Below are positions 1-9,150 of a DNA stretch of 64,000 nt, piece by piece. Position numbers and translations under genes: made by a program. Origin of the DNA: JANWXD01 sp037446115 (lineage in GTDB: Bacteria > Acidobacteriota > Terriglobia > Bryobacterales > Bryobacteraceae); assembly GCA_037446115.1 (NCBI GenBank), contig JBBIJF010000023.1, positions 7,605 through 71,604 of the forward strand, given 5' to 3'. The notes beneath the pieces were generated by a model. The model was given only the letters and a program-made list of their open reading frames with translations, had not been told where the DNA came from and searched no databases. The number at the start of each line of letters is the position of its first letter. Positions within the stretch are counted from its first letter, which is position 1.

Positions 1-2
1 TC

Positions 3-719
3 GGCCTGCTGGCCGGGATCGTGTTGATCGGGGATCTGGGCACGGCCGTGGTGCTGCTGGCCGCGGCCGGAGTCCTGTTTTTCGTGGCCGGTTTGGAGAA
101 ACGCTACTTTCTCATCGCAGCGGGAGTGGCGCTTGTGTTTCTCGTCGCGGCGACGGCCGCCAAACCTTACCGACTGGTGCGCATCTTCGGACTCGTAGAT
201 CCGGAATTTCGGGTGCTGGAAACGCGCGTGGCCCGGGCCCTGGATCCCGAGGGCCGCGTCAAAGCCTGGGTGCAGCGTTCGGCCTCCAGCCGCAACCCGG
301 ATTACCATCTGAAGCAGTCGCTGATCGCCGTGGGCTCGGGCGGTGTTCTCGGGGTGGGTCTGATGCAAGGCAGGCAGAAGTTGTTCTACCTGCCGGAGGC
401 CCACACCGACTTCATCTACGCCGTCGTGGGCGAAGAGCTGGGGCTTTTGGGCTCGGTGGCGGTGCTGGCGGGCTTCGTCGTGATCCTTTGGCGCGGAGGC
501 CGACTGTACTGGAGCGCGCCGGATGACTTCGGGCGCTACCTGGCCCTGGGAGTGACGACCGTGGTGGTCTTCCAGGCGTTGCTGAACATGAGTGTGGTGC
601 TGGGTCTGTTGCCGACCAAAGGCATACCCCTGCCCATGATCAGTTACGGGGGCAGTTCCCTGCTCAGCACGCTCATCTCTCTGGGCATCCTCGAAAGCGT
701 AGCCGAGCAGGCGGGATGA
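3..719 (+). CDS. ftsW: FtsW/RodA-family peptidoglycan glycosyltransferase, 5' end outside the window
   Basis: C-terminal part of a SEDS-family lipid II polymerase of the divisome; the frame is open to the window edge, so the start is missing. Several hydrophobic membrane helices are visible. The family signature appears as GSGGVLGVGL followed by HTDFIYAVVGEELG, and near the end GIPLPMISYGGSS, the hallmark of FtsW/RodA/SpoVE. The stop overlaps the murG start (ATGA), so the two are translationally coupled. FtsW is preferred over RodA because murG, murC, ftsQ, ftsA and ftsZ follow directly. Confidence 0.93.
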   Translation, partial: GLLAGIVLIGDLGTAVVLLAAAGVLFFVAGLEKRYFLIAAGVALVFLVAATAAKPYRLVRIFGLVDPEFRVLETRVARALDPEGRVKAWVQRSASSRNPDYHLKQSLIAVGSGGVLGVGLMQGRQKLFYLPEAHTDFIYAVVGEELGLLGSVAVLAGFVVILWRGGRLYWSAPDDFGRYLALGVTTVVVFQALLNMSVVLGLLPTKGIPLPMISYGGSSLLSTLISLGILESVAEQAG

Positions 720-1840
720 GTCAGGCGTGGACATTCGCGATGGCGGGCGGCGGCACGGGCGGACATGTGATTCCCTGCCTGGCGGTAGCGCGCGAGCTGA
801 GCCGGCGGGGCCACAGACCGTTCTTTATCGGCACGCGTCGCGGACTGGAAGCACGCCTGGTGCCTGCCGCGGGCTTTCCGATCGAATGGATCGAAATCGG
901 GGGTGTCAAGCGCGTCGGGTTGCGCCAGGCCGCGCGCAGCTTATGGCAGCTGCCGTTCAGCGTGGCTCGGGCGCTGGCGATTTTCCGCCGGTGGGGGCCC
1001 GCCGCCGTGTTCAGCATGGGGGGCTACGTCGCGGCGCCGGTGATGGCGGCCGCGCTGCTTTCTCGCGTGCCGTATCTGATCATGGAGCCGAACGCCGTGC
1101 CGGGACTGGCCAGCCGCCGCTTCGGGCGCTTCGCGGCGCGCATTTTGGTGAACTTCCCGGAGACCGCAGCCTGGTTCCCGCCCGGCCGCGCGGAGGTGAG
1201 CGGGCTGCCGGTGCGCGAGGAGTTCTTTGCCATCTCTCCCAAGCCCAAAGGAAGCGAGTTCGTCCTGCTGATCACCGGAGGCAGTCAGGGATCCCGCCGG
1301 CTCAACCAGGCGGCGCGGGAAAGCTGGCCGCTGTTCCGCGAAGCCGGCGCCGCGATCCGCTTCCTTCATCAGACGGGAGCGGCCGAGCACGCCGAGCTGG
1401 CCCGCGAATTTGCGGTCTCGGGTTTGAAGGGCGAAGTCGTGGCGTTCATCGAAAACATGCCGGCGGCCCTGGGGGCCGCCGATCTGGTGGTTTGCCGGGC
1501 GGGTGCGGGAGCCGTGGCGGAGCTGGCTGCCGCCGGCCGTCCGGCGATCCTGGTGCCGTTTCCGTACGCCGCCGACGACCACCAGCTGAGGAACGCCGAG
1601 GCCGCCGCCCGGATCGGGGCGGCACGTCTGGTGCTCGACCATGAACTGACGGGAGAGCGGCTCTTCCGTGAAGTGACGGAGCTTGCCGCGCAGCCGGGGC
1701 GACTCGACGAGATGGGCCGGGCGGCCCGCACCCTGGCCCGGCCGGACGCCGCCCGCCGCGCGGCGGATCGGCTGGAAGAGGCGGCGGCCGGCCGCCGGCG
1801 CATTGACAGGTTCGCGGAAAGATTGAACAATACAAAATGA
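716..1840 (+). CDS. murG: UDP-GlcNAc:undecaprenyl-PP-MurNAc-pentapeptide GlcNAc transferase MurG
   Basis: Converts lipid I to lipid II on the cytoplasmic face of the membrane. The GT-B glycine-rich loop GGGTGGHVIP lies at residues 11-20. The C-terminal donor site shows ITGGSQGSRRLN and the acidic/alanine-rich CRAGAGAVAELAAAGRPAIL stretch typical of MurG. The length of 374 aa is normal. It overlaps ftsW upstream and murC downstream by 4 bases each (ATGA), so it sits in the middle of a coupled operon. It supplies the substrate that FtsW polymerises. Confidence 0.95.
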   Translation: MSQAWTFAMAGGGTGGHVIPCLAVARELSRRGHRPFFIGTRRGLEARLVPAAGFPIEWIEIGGVKRVGLRQAARSLWQLPFSVARALAIFRRWGPAAVFSMGGYVAAPVMAAALLSRVPYLIMEPNAVPGLASRRFGRFAARILVNFPETAAWFPPGRAEVSGLPVREEFFAISPKPKGSEFVLLITGGSQGSRRLNQAARESWPLFREAGAAIRFLHQTGAAEHAELAREFAVSGLKGEVVAFIENMPAALGAADLVVCRAGAGAVAELAAAGRPAILVPFPYAADDHQLRNAEAAARIGAARLVLDHELTGERLFREVTELAAQPGRLDEMGRAARTLARPDAARRAADRLEEAAAGRRRIDRFAERLNNTK

Positions 1841-3222
1841 AAATGTTTTTCCGGCCCCAGCCCGTCCACTTCGTCGGCATCGGCGGCATCGGCATGAGCG
1901 GCATCGCCGAGATCCTGCTCAACCTCGGCTATCCGGTCAGCGGATCGGATCTGAAGCTCAGTCCCGTGACGGAACGCCTGGCGCGTCTGGGCGCCCGCAT
2001 CTACGAGGGCCACGCTCCGGAGCATCTGGGCGACGCCCGGGCGGTGGTGGTCAGCTCCGCGGTGCGGCCGGACAATCCCGAAGTCCTGGAAGCGCGCCGG
2101 CGCCAGATCCCCGTGATTCCCCGCGGAGAGATGCTGGCCGAGCTCATGCGGCTGAAGTACGGCATTGCGGTGGCGGGCAGCCACGGTAAGACCACGACGA
2201 CCTCGATGACCGCCACGGTGCTCAGTTACGCGGGCCTCGATCCCACCGTCGTCGTGGGCGGGCGCGTCTCGGCCATGGGAGGCGCCAACGCCCGCGTGGG
2301 CAAGAGCGATTTCTTCGTGGTGGAATCCGACGAAAGCGACCGGTCCTTTCTCAAGCTCTCGCCGATCCTCGCCGTGGTGACCAATATTGACCACGAGCAT
2401 GTGGACTGCTATCCCACCATCGAGGAGGCGCGCGCCGCCTTCACCGAATTCGTCAACAAGGTTCCGTTCTACGGCGCGGCGGTGGTGTGCCTCGACGACG
2501 AGAACGTTCAGAAGATCATGCCGTTCCTCGAGCGGCGGACCGTAACCTACGGAACCAGCGCCCAGGCCGAACTGGGGGTGAGCGACATTCAGTGCGGTCC
2601 CGACGGCAGTTGCTTCCGGCTCCGGCGCGGCGACCGCGACCTGGGGCTATTCCGGCTGACGGTGGCCGGCCCCCACAACGTGTTGAATGCGGCGGCCGCC
2701 GTGGGCGTCGCCCTGGAACTGGAGATCGCTCCGGAAAAGATCCGCGAAGCGCTCCTGGAGTTCAGCGGCGTCGAGCGGCGGTTCCAGGTGCGCGGCGCCG
2801 CCGGGGGCGTCACGGTGATTGACGACTACGGCCACCACCCCACCGAAATCCGGGCCACGCTGGCGGCGGCACGGCTGGGCCCCTACCGGCGGATTCATGT
2901 GCTGTTCCAGCCGCACCGCTACACGCGCACCTTGCACCTCATGGACGAATTTGCACGCTCCTTCCACCAGGCGGACACCGTCATCGTACTGGACATCTAC
3001 CCCGCCTCCGAGCCGCCGATCGAAGGCGTAACGGCTGCGGCGCTGGTGGAACGCATTCGCAGCTTCGGGCACCGCGCCGCGGACTATGCCCCCAGCCTGG
3101 AGGCGGGAGCAGCCATGGTCGCCTCGGCGGCTGCGCCGGAAGATGCCATCCTCACCCTCGGCGCTGGCAACGTCTGGCAGGCGGCCGACTTCATCCTGGA
3201 GCACCTGAAGGGGAGGCGATAG
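1837..3222 (+). CDS. murC: UDP-N-acetylmuramate--L-alanine ligase MurC
   Basis: Cytoplasmic ATP-dependent Mur ligase adding the first amino acid of the stem peptide. The N-terminal Rossmann-like loop is HFVGIGGIGMSGIAE. The ATP-binding P-loop is GSHGKTTTTSM (about residue 113). The central domain has VVESDESDRSF and NIDHEHVDCY, and the C-terminal domain has DDYGHHPTEI, all typical of MurC. The length of 461 aa is normal. The ATG overlaps murG's stop, and the stop TAG shares its G with the GTG start of ftsQ. No murB or ddl lies between murC and ftsQ, unlike many dcw clusters. Confidence 0.96.
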   Translation: MKMFFRPQPVHFVGIGGIGMSGIAEILLNLGYPVSGSDLKLSPVTERLARLGARIYEGHAPEHLGDARAVVVSSAVRPDNPEVLEARRRQIPVIPRGEMLAELMRLKYGIAVAGSHGKTTTTSMTATVLSYAGLDPTVVVGGRVSAMGGANARVGKSDFFVVESDESDRSFLKLSPILAVVTNIDHEHVDCYPTIEEARAAFTEFVNKVPFYGAAVVCLDDENVQKIMPFLERRTVTYGTSAQAELGVSDIQCGPDGSCFRLRRGDRDLGLFRLTVAGPHNVLNAAAAVGVALELEIAPEKIREALLEFSGVERRFQVRGAAGGVTVIDDYGHHPTEIRATLAAARLGPYRRIHVLFQPHRYTRTLHLMDEFARSFHQADTVIVLDIYPASEPPIEGVTAAALVERIRSFGHRAADYAPSLEAGAAMVASAAAPEDAILTLGAGNVWQAADFILEHLKGRR

Positions 3223-4025
3223 TGGCGGCCAGACAGGCGGGCGGGAATGGAAACCGGCGGGCACAGCTGCTGCGTTACGCCGCTGCCGGCTCTCTGGTCC
3301 TTGCGGGGGCCGTCGCCGCGGCCTGGTGCTACCACCGCGCCGACCACTTCCTGGCCACGAGCCGCCGCTTCGTCCTGGTCCCCGGCACCGGAACGGGAGG
3401 AGGCCTCGAGCTCGAAGGCGTCACCTACGCCTCCCGCGAGGCCATTCTCAGCGTCTTCGCTCCGGACCTCGGCAAGAGCGTCTACCTGGTGCCGCTCGAG
3501 GCACGGCGCCGGCAACTCCTCGCCGTGGACTGGGTGAAGGATGCCGTGATCATCCGCCGCTGGCCGGATGGCCTTGTGGTTCGCATCATGGAGCGGCGCC
3601 CGGTGGCCTTCGTGCGGTTGCCGGAGCCGCACGGAGCGAGCCGCGCAGCCTTAATTGACGCCGAGGGCGTACTGCTGCGCCTGCCGCCCCAGGGACGCTT
3701 CCGCCTGCCCGTGCTGACAGGCGTGCTTCCGGAACAAAGTCGCACCATGCGGCGCCTGCGTGTCGAGCGGGCGCTCGAGGCCCTCAACGAGGCCGGAGCA
3801 ACGTTTGCCCCCCGCATCTCGGAGATTGATGTGTCCGACCCGGACAACCTGGTGCTCACATGTCCGGAAGAAGGCCGCGCACTGGCTTTGAAGGTCGGGG
3901 CGAGCAATTTCCGCGCGCGGCTGGAGAATTTCTTCGTCCATTACCCGGAGATCCGCCGCCGGCTCCCGCAGGCCGCCGTGTTCGACCTGCGACTGGATGA
4001 CCGGATCATCGCGGAAGGGCACTAG
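3222..4025 (+). CDS. ftsQ: cell division protein FtsQ
   Basis: Bitopic divisome protein linking early and late division proteins. The start is GTG sharing a base with murC's stop. There is a short basic cytoplasmic tail, one membrane helix at about residues 16-38, then a POTRA-like domain (LELEGVTYASREAILSVF ... VDWVKDAVIIRRWPDGLVV) and the FtsQ beta domain beginning IMERRPVAFV. The match rests on architecture and gene position, because FtsQ sequences are poorly conserved. It is 267 aa long. Confidence 0.88.
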   Translation: MAARQAGGNGNRRAQLLRYAAAGSLVLAGAVAAAWCYHRADHFLATSRRFVLVPGTGTGGGLELEGVTYASREAILSVFAPDLGKSVYLVPLEARRRQLLAVDWVKDAVIIRRWPDGLVVRIMERRPVAFVRLPEPHGASRAALIDAEGVLLRLPPQGRFRLPVLTGVLPEQSRTMRRLRVERALEALNEAGATFAPRISEIDVSDPDNLVLTCPEEGRALALKVGASNFRARLENFFVHYPEIRRRLPQAAVFDLRLDDRIIAEGH

Positions 4026-4041
4026 GAGGCCGTTGGAAGAT

Positions 4042-5295
4042 ATGGCTGGAACGCCGGCGGCGAGGGTAGGAGGCAGCAGGGGGGCCCGTTTTGGGGAGGG
4101 CGCCATCCTGGCTGCGGGAATTGATGCGGGCAGCGCCCGCACCCGGTGTGTGGTGGGATGGCTCGACGGCGCCCGCCTGTCTCTGGCGGGGTATGGGGAG
4201 GCGCCGGCGGCCGGCTGGGCGCGCGGCCGCATCGCGGATGCGGCGGCGCTGGCGGATTCGGTGCGCGCGGCCGTGGCGGCGGCGGAGAGGATGGCGGGCG
4301 TCGCCGTCGAGTCCGCTGTAGTCGGGGTGGGCGGGCCGGCCATCCAAAGCGTCGTCAGCCAGGGCCTGTATCCCTTGGGACGCCCGCGCGAGGTGCAGCG
4401 GCAGGACATCCGCCGGGCAGTCGAAGACGCATCTCAGCTCAACCTGCCCGCCGACCGGATGGTGTTGTATGCCTCCGCGCAGGAGTTTGTCCTGGACGGC
4501 CGCGCCGAGTACCACAATCCCGTAGGGGCCGTGGGTTCCCGCCTGGAGTCCTACGCCCACGTGATCACGACCTCGGTTTACGAGCACAAGGCGTTGGTGG
4601 CGGCCGTGAATCAGGCGGGAGTGGAGGTGGAAGAGACCGTCTACGAAGCGCTGGCGGCCGCCTACGCCGCGGTGCTTCCCGCTGACCGCACCGAGGGCAT
4701 CGCCGTGACGGACGTGGGCTTACACTCGACCGAACTCGTCGTCTACCTCGGCGACATCCTCGCCCACGCGGCTACGTTGCCCGTGAGCGGAGACCACTTC
4801 ACCCGCGATGTGGCCCACGGTCTCCGCGTCACCTACGAAGATGCGGGACGCCTGAAGGAGGAGTACGGCTGTGCGGTGGCGGGGCTGACGGCCGACAACA
4901 GCCTCATCGAAATCCCGCCCGCTCAGGGGCGGCCCCCCCGCGAGGCCTCCCGCCGGGAACTCAATCTCATCCTGGAAGCCCGCGCCGAGGAGTTGTTTCT
5001 GTTTGTGCAGCGCGAACTCGTGCAGGCCGGCCTCGAGCGGTCCCTGCTGAACGGGCTGGTTCTGACGGGCGGCGGTGCTGCGCTACTGGGAATGTGCGAC
5101 GTAGCCGAGCGCGTGCTTGGCTGCCGCGCCCGCAACGGGCTGGCCGTGGGGATTGCCGACTGGCCCGATGAGCTCAACCACCCCGCCTGGACCACCGCGG
5201 CCGGCTTGATGATGTACTCGGCCCGCCTGAAGTACCGCGCGGCCCGCAAGCCTCCAGGCGGCTGGCTGGGCCGCATCTTGCATCGAAAGGAGTGA
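4042..5295 (+). CDS. ftsA: cell division protein FtsA (actin fold)
   Basis: Actin-like protein that tethers FtsZ to the membrane. The ATPase phosphate-1 motif is AAGIDAGSARTRCVVG, phosphate-2 is IAVTDVGLHSTELVVY, and the adenosine motif is GLVLTGGGAALLGM. The 1C subdomain covers the region after the first strand block. The C-terminus, GGWLGRILHRKE, looks like the amphipathic membrane-targeting helix. The ATG at 4042 was chosen because AGGAGG (4024-4029) lies upstream; an in-frame ATG at 3997 would overlap ftsQ by 29 bases and has no clear ribosome site. It is about 417 aa long. Confidence 0.92.
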   Translation: MAGTPAARVGGSRGARFGEGAILAAGIDAGSARTRCVVGWLDGARLSLAGYGEAPAAGWARGRIADAAALADSVRAAVAAAERMAGVAVESAVVGVGGPAIQSVVSQGLYPLGRPREVQRQDIRRAVEDASQLNLPADRMVLYASAQEFVLDGRAEYHNPVGAVGSRLESYAHVITTSVYEHKALVAAVNQAGVEVEETVYEALAAAYAAVLPADRTEGIAVTDVGLHSTELVVYLGDILAHAATLPVSGDHFTRDVAHGLRVTYEDAGRLKEEYGCAVAGLTADNSLIEIPPAQGRPPREASRRELNLILEARAEELFLFVQRELVQAGLERSLLNGLVLTGGGAALLGMCDVAERVLGCRARNGLAVGIADWPDELNHPAWTTAAGLMMYSARLKYRAARKPPGGWLGRILHRKE

Positions 5296-5303
5296 TAACG
5301 CCG

Positions 5304-6446
5304 ATGACGGACGCTAATGCCAACGGATTGAAGTTCGAGCTTCACGAAGAGGGCCCGGGCGGAACCCGGTTCAAAGTGATCGGAGTGGGCGGCGGCGGCT
5401 CTAACGCCGTAGGCCGCATGATGAGCGAGGGGCTGGAAGGCGTGGAGTTCTACGTCGTGAACACGGACCAGCAGGCGCTCCGTGCCTCGCCGGTACCCAA
5501 CAAGCTTCAGATCGGCGCCCGGCTCACGCGCGGCCTCGGGGCCGGTTCCGATCCCGAGATCGGACATCAGGCGGCGCTGGACGACACCGAGCGCATCACC
5601 GAGATCCTCCAGGACGCCGATATGGTGTTTTTGGTGGCGGCCCTCGGGTGCGGGACGGGCACGGGCGCGGCACCGGTCATCGCCACCCTCGCCAAGGGGC
5701 TGGGCGCCCTCACGGTAGCCGTGGTCACGATGCCCTTCAGTTTCGAAGGCCCCCGGCGGATGCAGAACGCCCGTTGGGGCTTGAGCCAGCTGGCCTCCGC
5801 CGTGGATGCCCTCGTGCCGTTGTACAACGACCGGCTCCTGGCGCTGGCGCCGAAAGGAACCAGTCTCGAAGTGGCCTTCCGCTTGGCCGACGACGTGGTG
5901 CGGCAGGCCGTCCAGGGCATCAGCGACATCATCACCCGCCCCGGCCTCATCAACCGCGATTTCGCCGACATCCGGGCAACCCTGCAAGGCATGGGATTTG
6001 CCGTCATGGGGACGGCCACGGCCAGCGGGGAAAACGCCGCCGTCGAGGCGGCGCGGCAGGCCATCCGCTCTCCGCTGATCGAGGAAAGAGGCGTTTCGGG
6101 CGCCACTCGCGTGCTGGTCAACATCACGGGATCGTCCGCCCTCGGTCTCCACGATGTCAGCGAGGCCTGCCGGCTGATTCGTGAGGCGACGGGCCGCGAG
6201 GACGTCGTCGTGAACTTCGGCCTGGTGCTTCAGGAAGAAATGCGCGATTCCGTCAAGGTGACGGTCATCGCCACCGGTTTCAACGCCGAGACTAGCGAAA
6301 CCACCGAGCAGGCGGCCGCTCCCGCCACCGAGCAGGCGCCCGCGCCGGAGTTCGAGCAAGCGGCCCCGCCGGCACTTGCCCCGGCTGTGAACCCGGACGA
6401 TCTGGACGTGCCGGCCTATCTCCGGCAGCGAAAACTGATTCAGTAA
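5304..6446 (+). CDS. ftsZ: cell division GTPase FtsZ
   Basis: Tubulin-like GTPase forming the Z ring. The N-terminal GTP site has VGGGGSNAVGRM, the tubulin signature is GCGTGTGAAP, and the T7 synergy loop reads INRDFADIR (canonical form NxDFADVR). After a linker rich in Glu, Ala and Pro, the tail DLDVPAYLRQR matches the C-terminal peptide that binds FtsA. The ATG at 5304 is preferred because AAGGAG (5287-5292) lies 11 bases upstream; the in-frame GTG at 5292 overlaps that site. It is about 380 aa long and is the last gene of the division operon. Confidence 0.96.
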   Translation: MTDANANGLKFELHEEGPGGTRFKVIGVGGGGSNAVGRMMSEGLEGVEFYVVNTDQQALRASPVPNKLQIGARLTRGLGAGSDPEIGHQAALDDTERITEILQDADMVFLVAALGCGTGTGAAPVIATLAKGLGALTVAVVTMPFSFEGPRRMQNARWGLSQLASAVDALVPLYNDRLLALAPKGTSLEVAFRLADDVVRQAVQGISDIITRPGLINRDFADIRATLQGMGFAVMGTATASGENAAVEAARQAIRSPLIEERGVSGATRVLVNITGSSALGLHDVSEACRLIREATGREDVVVNFGLVLQEEMRDSVKVTVIATGFNAETSETTEQAAAPATEQAPAPEFEQAAPPALAPAVNPDDLDVPAYLRQRKLIQ

Positions 6447-6478
6447 GGAACGTCCGAACGCGGACCTTGGCGGTGTGC

Positions 6479-8149
6479 TTACAGCGGCGCAGTCGTGATG
6501 GCGCCTTCCGAGGCCGATCTGACCAGTGCGGCGTACTTGGCCATGACGCCCGTGCGGTAGCGCGGCGGCGGTGGGCTCCAGGCCGCCCGGCGCTGCTCCA
6601 GCACCTCCGGCGGCACCTCCAGGTCAATGACCCGCTTGTCAATGTCCAGGTAGACCGGGTCGCCGTCCTGGACCAGAGCGATCGGTCCGCCGCAAGCCGC
6701 CTCGGGCGCCACGTGCCCGACCATGAACCCCCGCGTCGCCCCGCTGAAGCGCCCGTCGGTGATCAGCGCCACGCTGTCGGCCAATCCGGCGCCGACGATG
6801 GCGCCCGTGACTCCCAGCATCTCGCGCATCCCGGGACCGCCGCGAGGACCTTCGTAGCGGATGATGACGACGTCGCCCGGCCGGATCCGGCCGTGCGTGA
6901 CCGCGTGCATGGCGTCCTCCTCCCGATCGAAGATCCGCGCAGGCCCCCGGTGCGTCTTGCGGTCCAGCCCGGTGGTCTTGATCACGCAGCCTTCGGGGGC
7001 CAATGTGCCTTTGAGGATCACCAGGCCGCCGCTGGGTTTGATGGGACGGTTGAGCGGCCGGATCACTTCCTGGCCGGGCGTCTCGCGCACCCCGGCGGCC
7101 TCCTCAGCCAGCGTGCGGCCCGTGACGGTAATCGCCGAGCCGTCCGCCAGACCCGCCTCGAGCAGACGCTGCGCCACGACGCCGATCCCTCCCGCCTTGT
7201 CCACCTCCACCGCCGTGAAACGGCCCGCGGGTTTCAGATCGGCCAGCAGCGGCGTGCGGTTGCTGATGGCCTGGAAATCTTCGATCTCGAGCGGTACTCC
7301 CGCCTCCCGCGCCATGGCCAGCAGGTGCAGCACCGCGTTGGTGGAACCGCCGGTCGCCGCCACCGCCGCAATCGCGTTTTCAAACGCCCTGCGCGTCGCG
7401 ATGTCCCGCGGTTTCAGATCCCGCCGCACGGCGTCCATGATGATCTCGCCGCAGCGGAACGCTGCCTCTAACTTGCGCGGATCCGGCTGCGGAATGGAAG
7501 CCATACCCAGAGGGCAAAGTCCGATCAGTTCCATCACCGTCGCCATGGTGTTGGCGGTGAATTGTCCGCCGCAGGCGCCCGCCCCGGGACAGGCCGCGTT
7601 CTCCATCTCGCGCAGTTCCTCTTCGCTGATGCGGCCCGCTGCGCAGGCGCCGATCGCTTCGTAAACGTCTTGAACAGTGATGTCACGGTCCTTGTAGTGC
7701 CCCGGCAGGATGGTTCCGCCGTACAGCACAAGGCCCGGCACGTTCAGCCGCAGCAAGGCCATGGCCGCTCCGGGAATGGTCTTGTCACAGGCCACCAGGG
7801 CCACGATGCCGTCAAACATGTGGCCGCGCCCGACCAGCTCCATCGAGTCGGCAATCACTTCGCGGCTCACCAGGGAGGTCTTCATGCCTTCCGTGCCCAT
7901 GGTGACGCCGTCGCTGATGGCGATGGTGTTGAACTCCATGGGCGTGCCGCCGGCCGCGCGCACGCCCTCCTTGACCTTGGCCGCCAGCTCGCGGAGCAGA
8001 TAGTTGCAGGGCATCGTTTCGATCCAGGTGTTGGCGATGCCGATGATGGGCTTGGCCAGATCCTCGTCGGTGAAGCCGATCGCCTTGAGCATGGCCCGCG
8101 CCCCGGCGCGCTCGCGTCCTTGCGTGATGATGTGGCTTTGCAGTTTCAT
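6479..8149 (-). CDS. ilvD: dihydroxy-acid dehydratase IlvD
   Basis: Iron-sulfur enzyme of valine, isoleucine and leucine synthesis that dehydrates 2,3-dihydroxy acids to 2-keto acids. Cluster cysteines are visible in MPCNYLLRELA, ACDKTIPGAAMA and CPGAGACGGQFTANTMATV. GGSTNAVLHLLAMAREAG and GRFSGATRGFMVGHV are family signatures. The length of 556 aa is normal. It stands alone, convergent with ftsZ (32-base gap) and divergent from the YVTN gene. No other ilv or leu gene is in the window. Confidence 0.96.
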   Translation of the reverse strand: MKLQSHIITQGRERAGARAMLKAIGFTDEDLAKPIIGIANTWIETMPCNYLLRELAAKVKEGVRAAGGTPMEFNTIAISDGVTMGTEGMKTSLVSREVIADSMELVGRGHMFDGIVALVACDKTIPGAAMALLRLNVPGLVLYGGTILPGHYKDRDITVQDVYEAIGACAAGRISEEELREMENAACPGAGACGGQFTANTMATVMELIGLCPLGMASIPQPDPRKLEAAFRCGEIIMDAVRRDLKPRDIATRRAFENAIAAVAATGGSTNAVLHLLAMAREAGVPLEIEDFQAISNRTPLLADLKPAGRFTAVEVDKAGGIGVVAQRLLEAGLADGSAITVTGRTLAEEAAGVRETPGQEVIRPLNRPIKPSGGLVILKGTLAPEGCVIKTTGLDRKTHRGPARIFDREEDAMHAVTHGRIRPGDVVIIRYEGPRGGPGMREMLGVTGAIVGAGLADSVALITDGRFSGATRGFMVGHVAPEAACGGPIALVQDGDPVYLDIDKRVIDLEVPPEVLEQRRAAWSPPPPRYRTGVMAKYAALVRSASEGAITTAPL

Positions 8150-8184
8150 AGAATTCCCTATTCTAACGGCTCATGGGAGGAATC

Positions 8185-9150
8185 ATGCTGCGCTGTCTGT
8201 TGGCCCTGGCGGCTCCCGCGCTGCTCGTGGCGGCGGATCCGTTGCTGCTCGTATTGCACAAAGCGGAAAGCACTCTGGGCTTCTACACGCTCGAAGGCAG
8301 GCTTCTTGCCCGCGTGCCCACCGGCAGGCATCCGCACGAAATGGCTGTTTCGCCGGACGGGCGGCTGGTGTTCATTACGGACAACGGCACCATGCGCATC
8401 GAGGAACCGGGTGCGGGAGGCAACACCGTTTCCGTCGTGGACGTCAGTGCCCGCAAGCGGATCGCTGAGATTTCTCTCGGAGAATTCCGGCGCCCGCACG
8501 GCATCGCGCTCCATCCGGCTGCCGGGCTGGCTGTGACCACGGAATTTCCGGACCGGCTCTTGCTCATTGATCCGGCATCGCGCAAAATCACTCGCAGTTT
8601 CGATACCGGGGGCAAGACCTCCCACATTGTGGCGTGGGATCGCCGGGGACGGTGGGCATTCGTCAGCAATGCCGGATCCCAGGCCGTGGCGGCCGTGGAT
8701 ACGCGCACCGGAGAGGTCACAGGAATTCCCGCCGGGATGCGCCCGGAGGGCAGCGTGCTTTCGCCGGATGGCACCCGGCTGTACGTCGCCAACCGCGAAA
8801 GCGCCTCCATCACCGTCATTGACGTAGAGCGGCGCCGCGCGGCAGGCAGCATCGCCACCGGTAAAGGACCGGTGCGCATCGGCATCACGCCCGACGGCCG
8901 GCTGCTGGTCTACGCCCTGATGCACGACCGCGCCGTGGAATTTGCCGAGACGGCCACCGGGAAAGTTTCCGGGCGCGTGGTTCTGGAGGGGCGACCCGTC
9001 TCGCTGCACGTCTCCGCCCGCGGGGAGCTGGCCTTCGCCGCGGCCCAGGACGACGATGTGGTCTACGTGATCTCCGTAGCGGAGCGCAAAATCCTGCGCC
9101 GCATTCGCACACCCTCCGGCTCCGGCCCGGACGCCGTCTGGCTGCTTTAG
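8185..9150 (+). CDS. exported YVTN-type beta-propeller protein
   Basis: Predicted secreted seven-bladed propeller. The signal peptide MLRCLLALAAPALLVAA is followed by repeated blades with the pattern SPDG..L.V and YVAN-like strands (VSPDGRLVFITDNG, LSPDGTRLYVANRES, ITPDGRLLVYALM). The ATG at 8185 is preferred because GGGAGG lies just upstream; an ATG at 8173 is also in frame. No catalytic residues are evident; such proteins often bind ligands or partners. Its last 55 bases are duplicated at 25268-25322, on the far side of the BREX island. Confidence 0.8.
   Translation: MLRCLLALAAPALLVAADPLLLVLHKAESTLGFYTLEGRLLARVPTGRHPHEMAVSPDGRLVFITDNGTMRIEEPGAGGNTVSVVDVSARKRIAEISLGEFRRPHGIALHPAAGLAVTTEFPDRLLLIDPASRKITRSFDTGGKTSHIVAWDRRGRWAFVSNAGSQAVAAVDTRTGEVTGIPAGMRPEGSVLSPDGTRLYVANRESASITVIDVERRRAAGSIATGKGPVRIGITPDGRLLVYALMHDRAVEFAETATGKVSGRVVLEGRPVSLHVSARGELAFAAAQDDDVVYVISVAERKILRRIRTPSGSGPDAVWLL
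9096..9150 (+). repeat. left 55-bp direct repeat bounding the BREX island
   Basis: The last 55 bases of the YVTN gene, from GCGCCGCATTCGCAC to CTGCTTTAG, recur at 25268-25322 in the same orientation with one difference (A at 9111, G at 25283; both codons are Thr). Sequence diverges immediately after the TAG. The SIR2 gene of the island takes its stop codon from this repeat. This looks like a duplicated attachment or insertion site. Confidence 0.9.

Noticed and set aside
1837..4025. murB or ddl hidden between murC and ftsQ
   Set aside because: The genes overlap by one base and no extra frame fits; they must lie elsewhere if present.
4923..6359. Minus-strand open frame of 478 codons opposite ftsA/ftsZ
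   Set aside because: Antisense shadow of FtsZ, which has unmistakable GTPase motifs.
6452..6465. Hairpin GTCCG-AACG-CGGAC between ftsZ and ilvD as a terminator
   Set aside because: The stem is only five pairs and no T-run follows on either strand.
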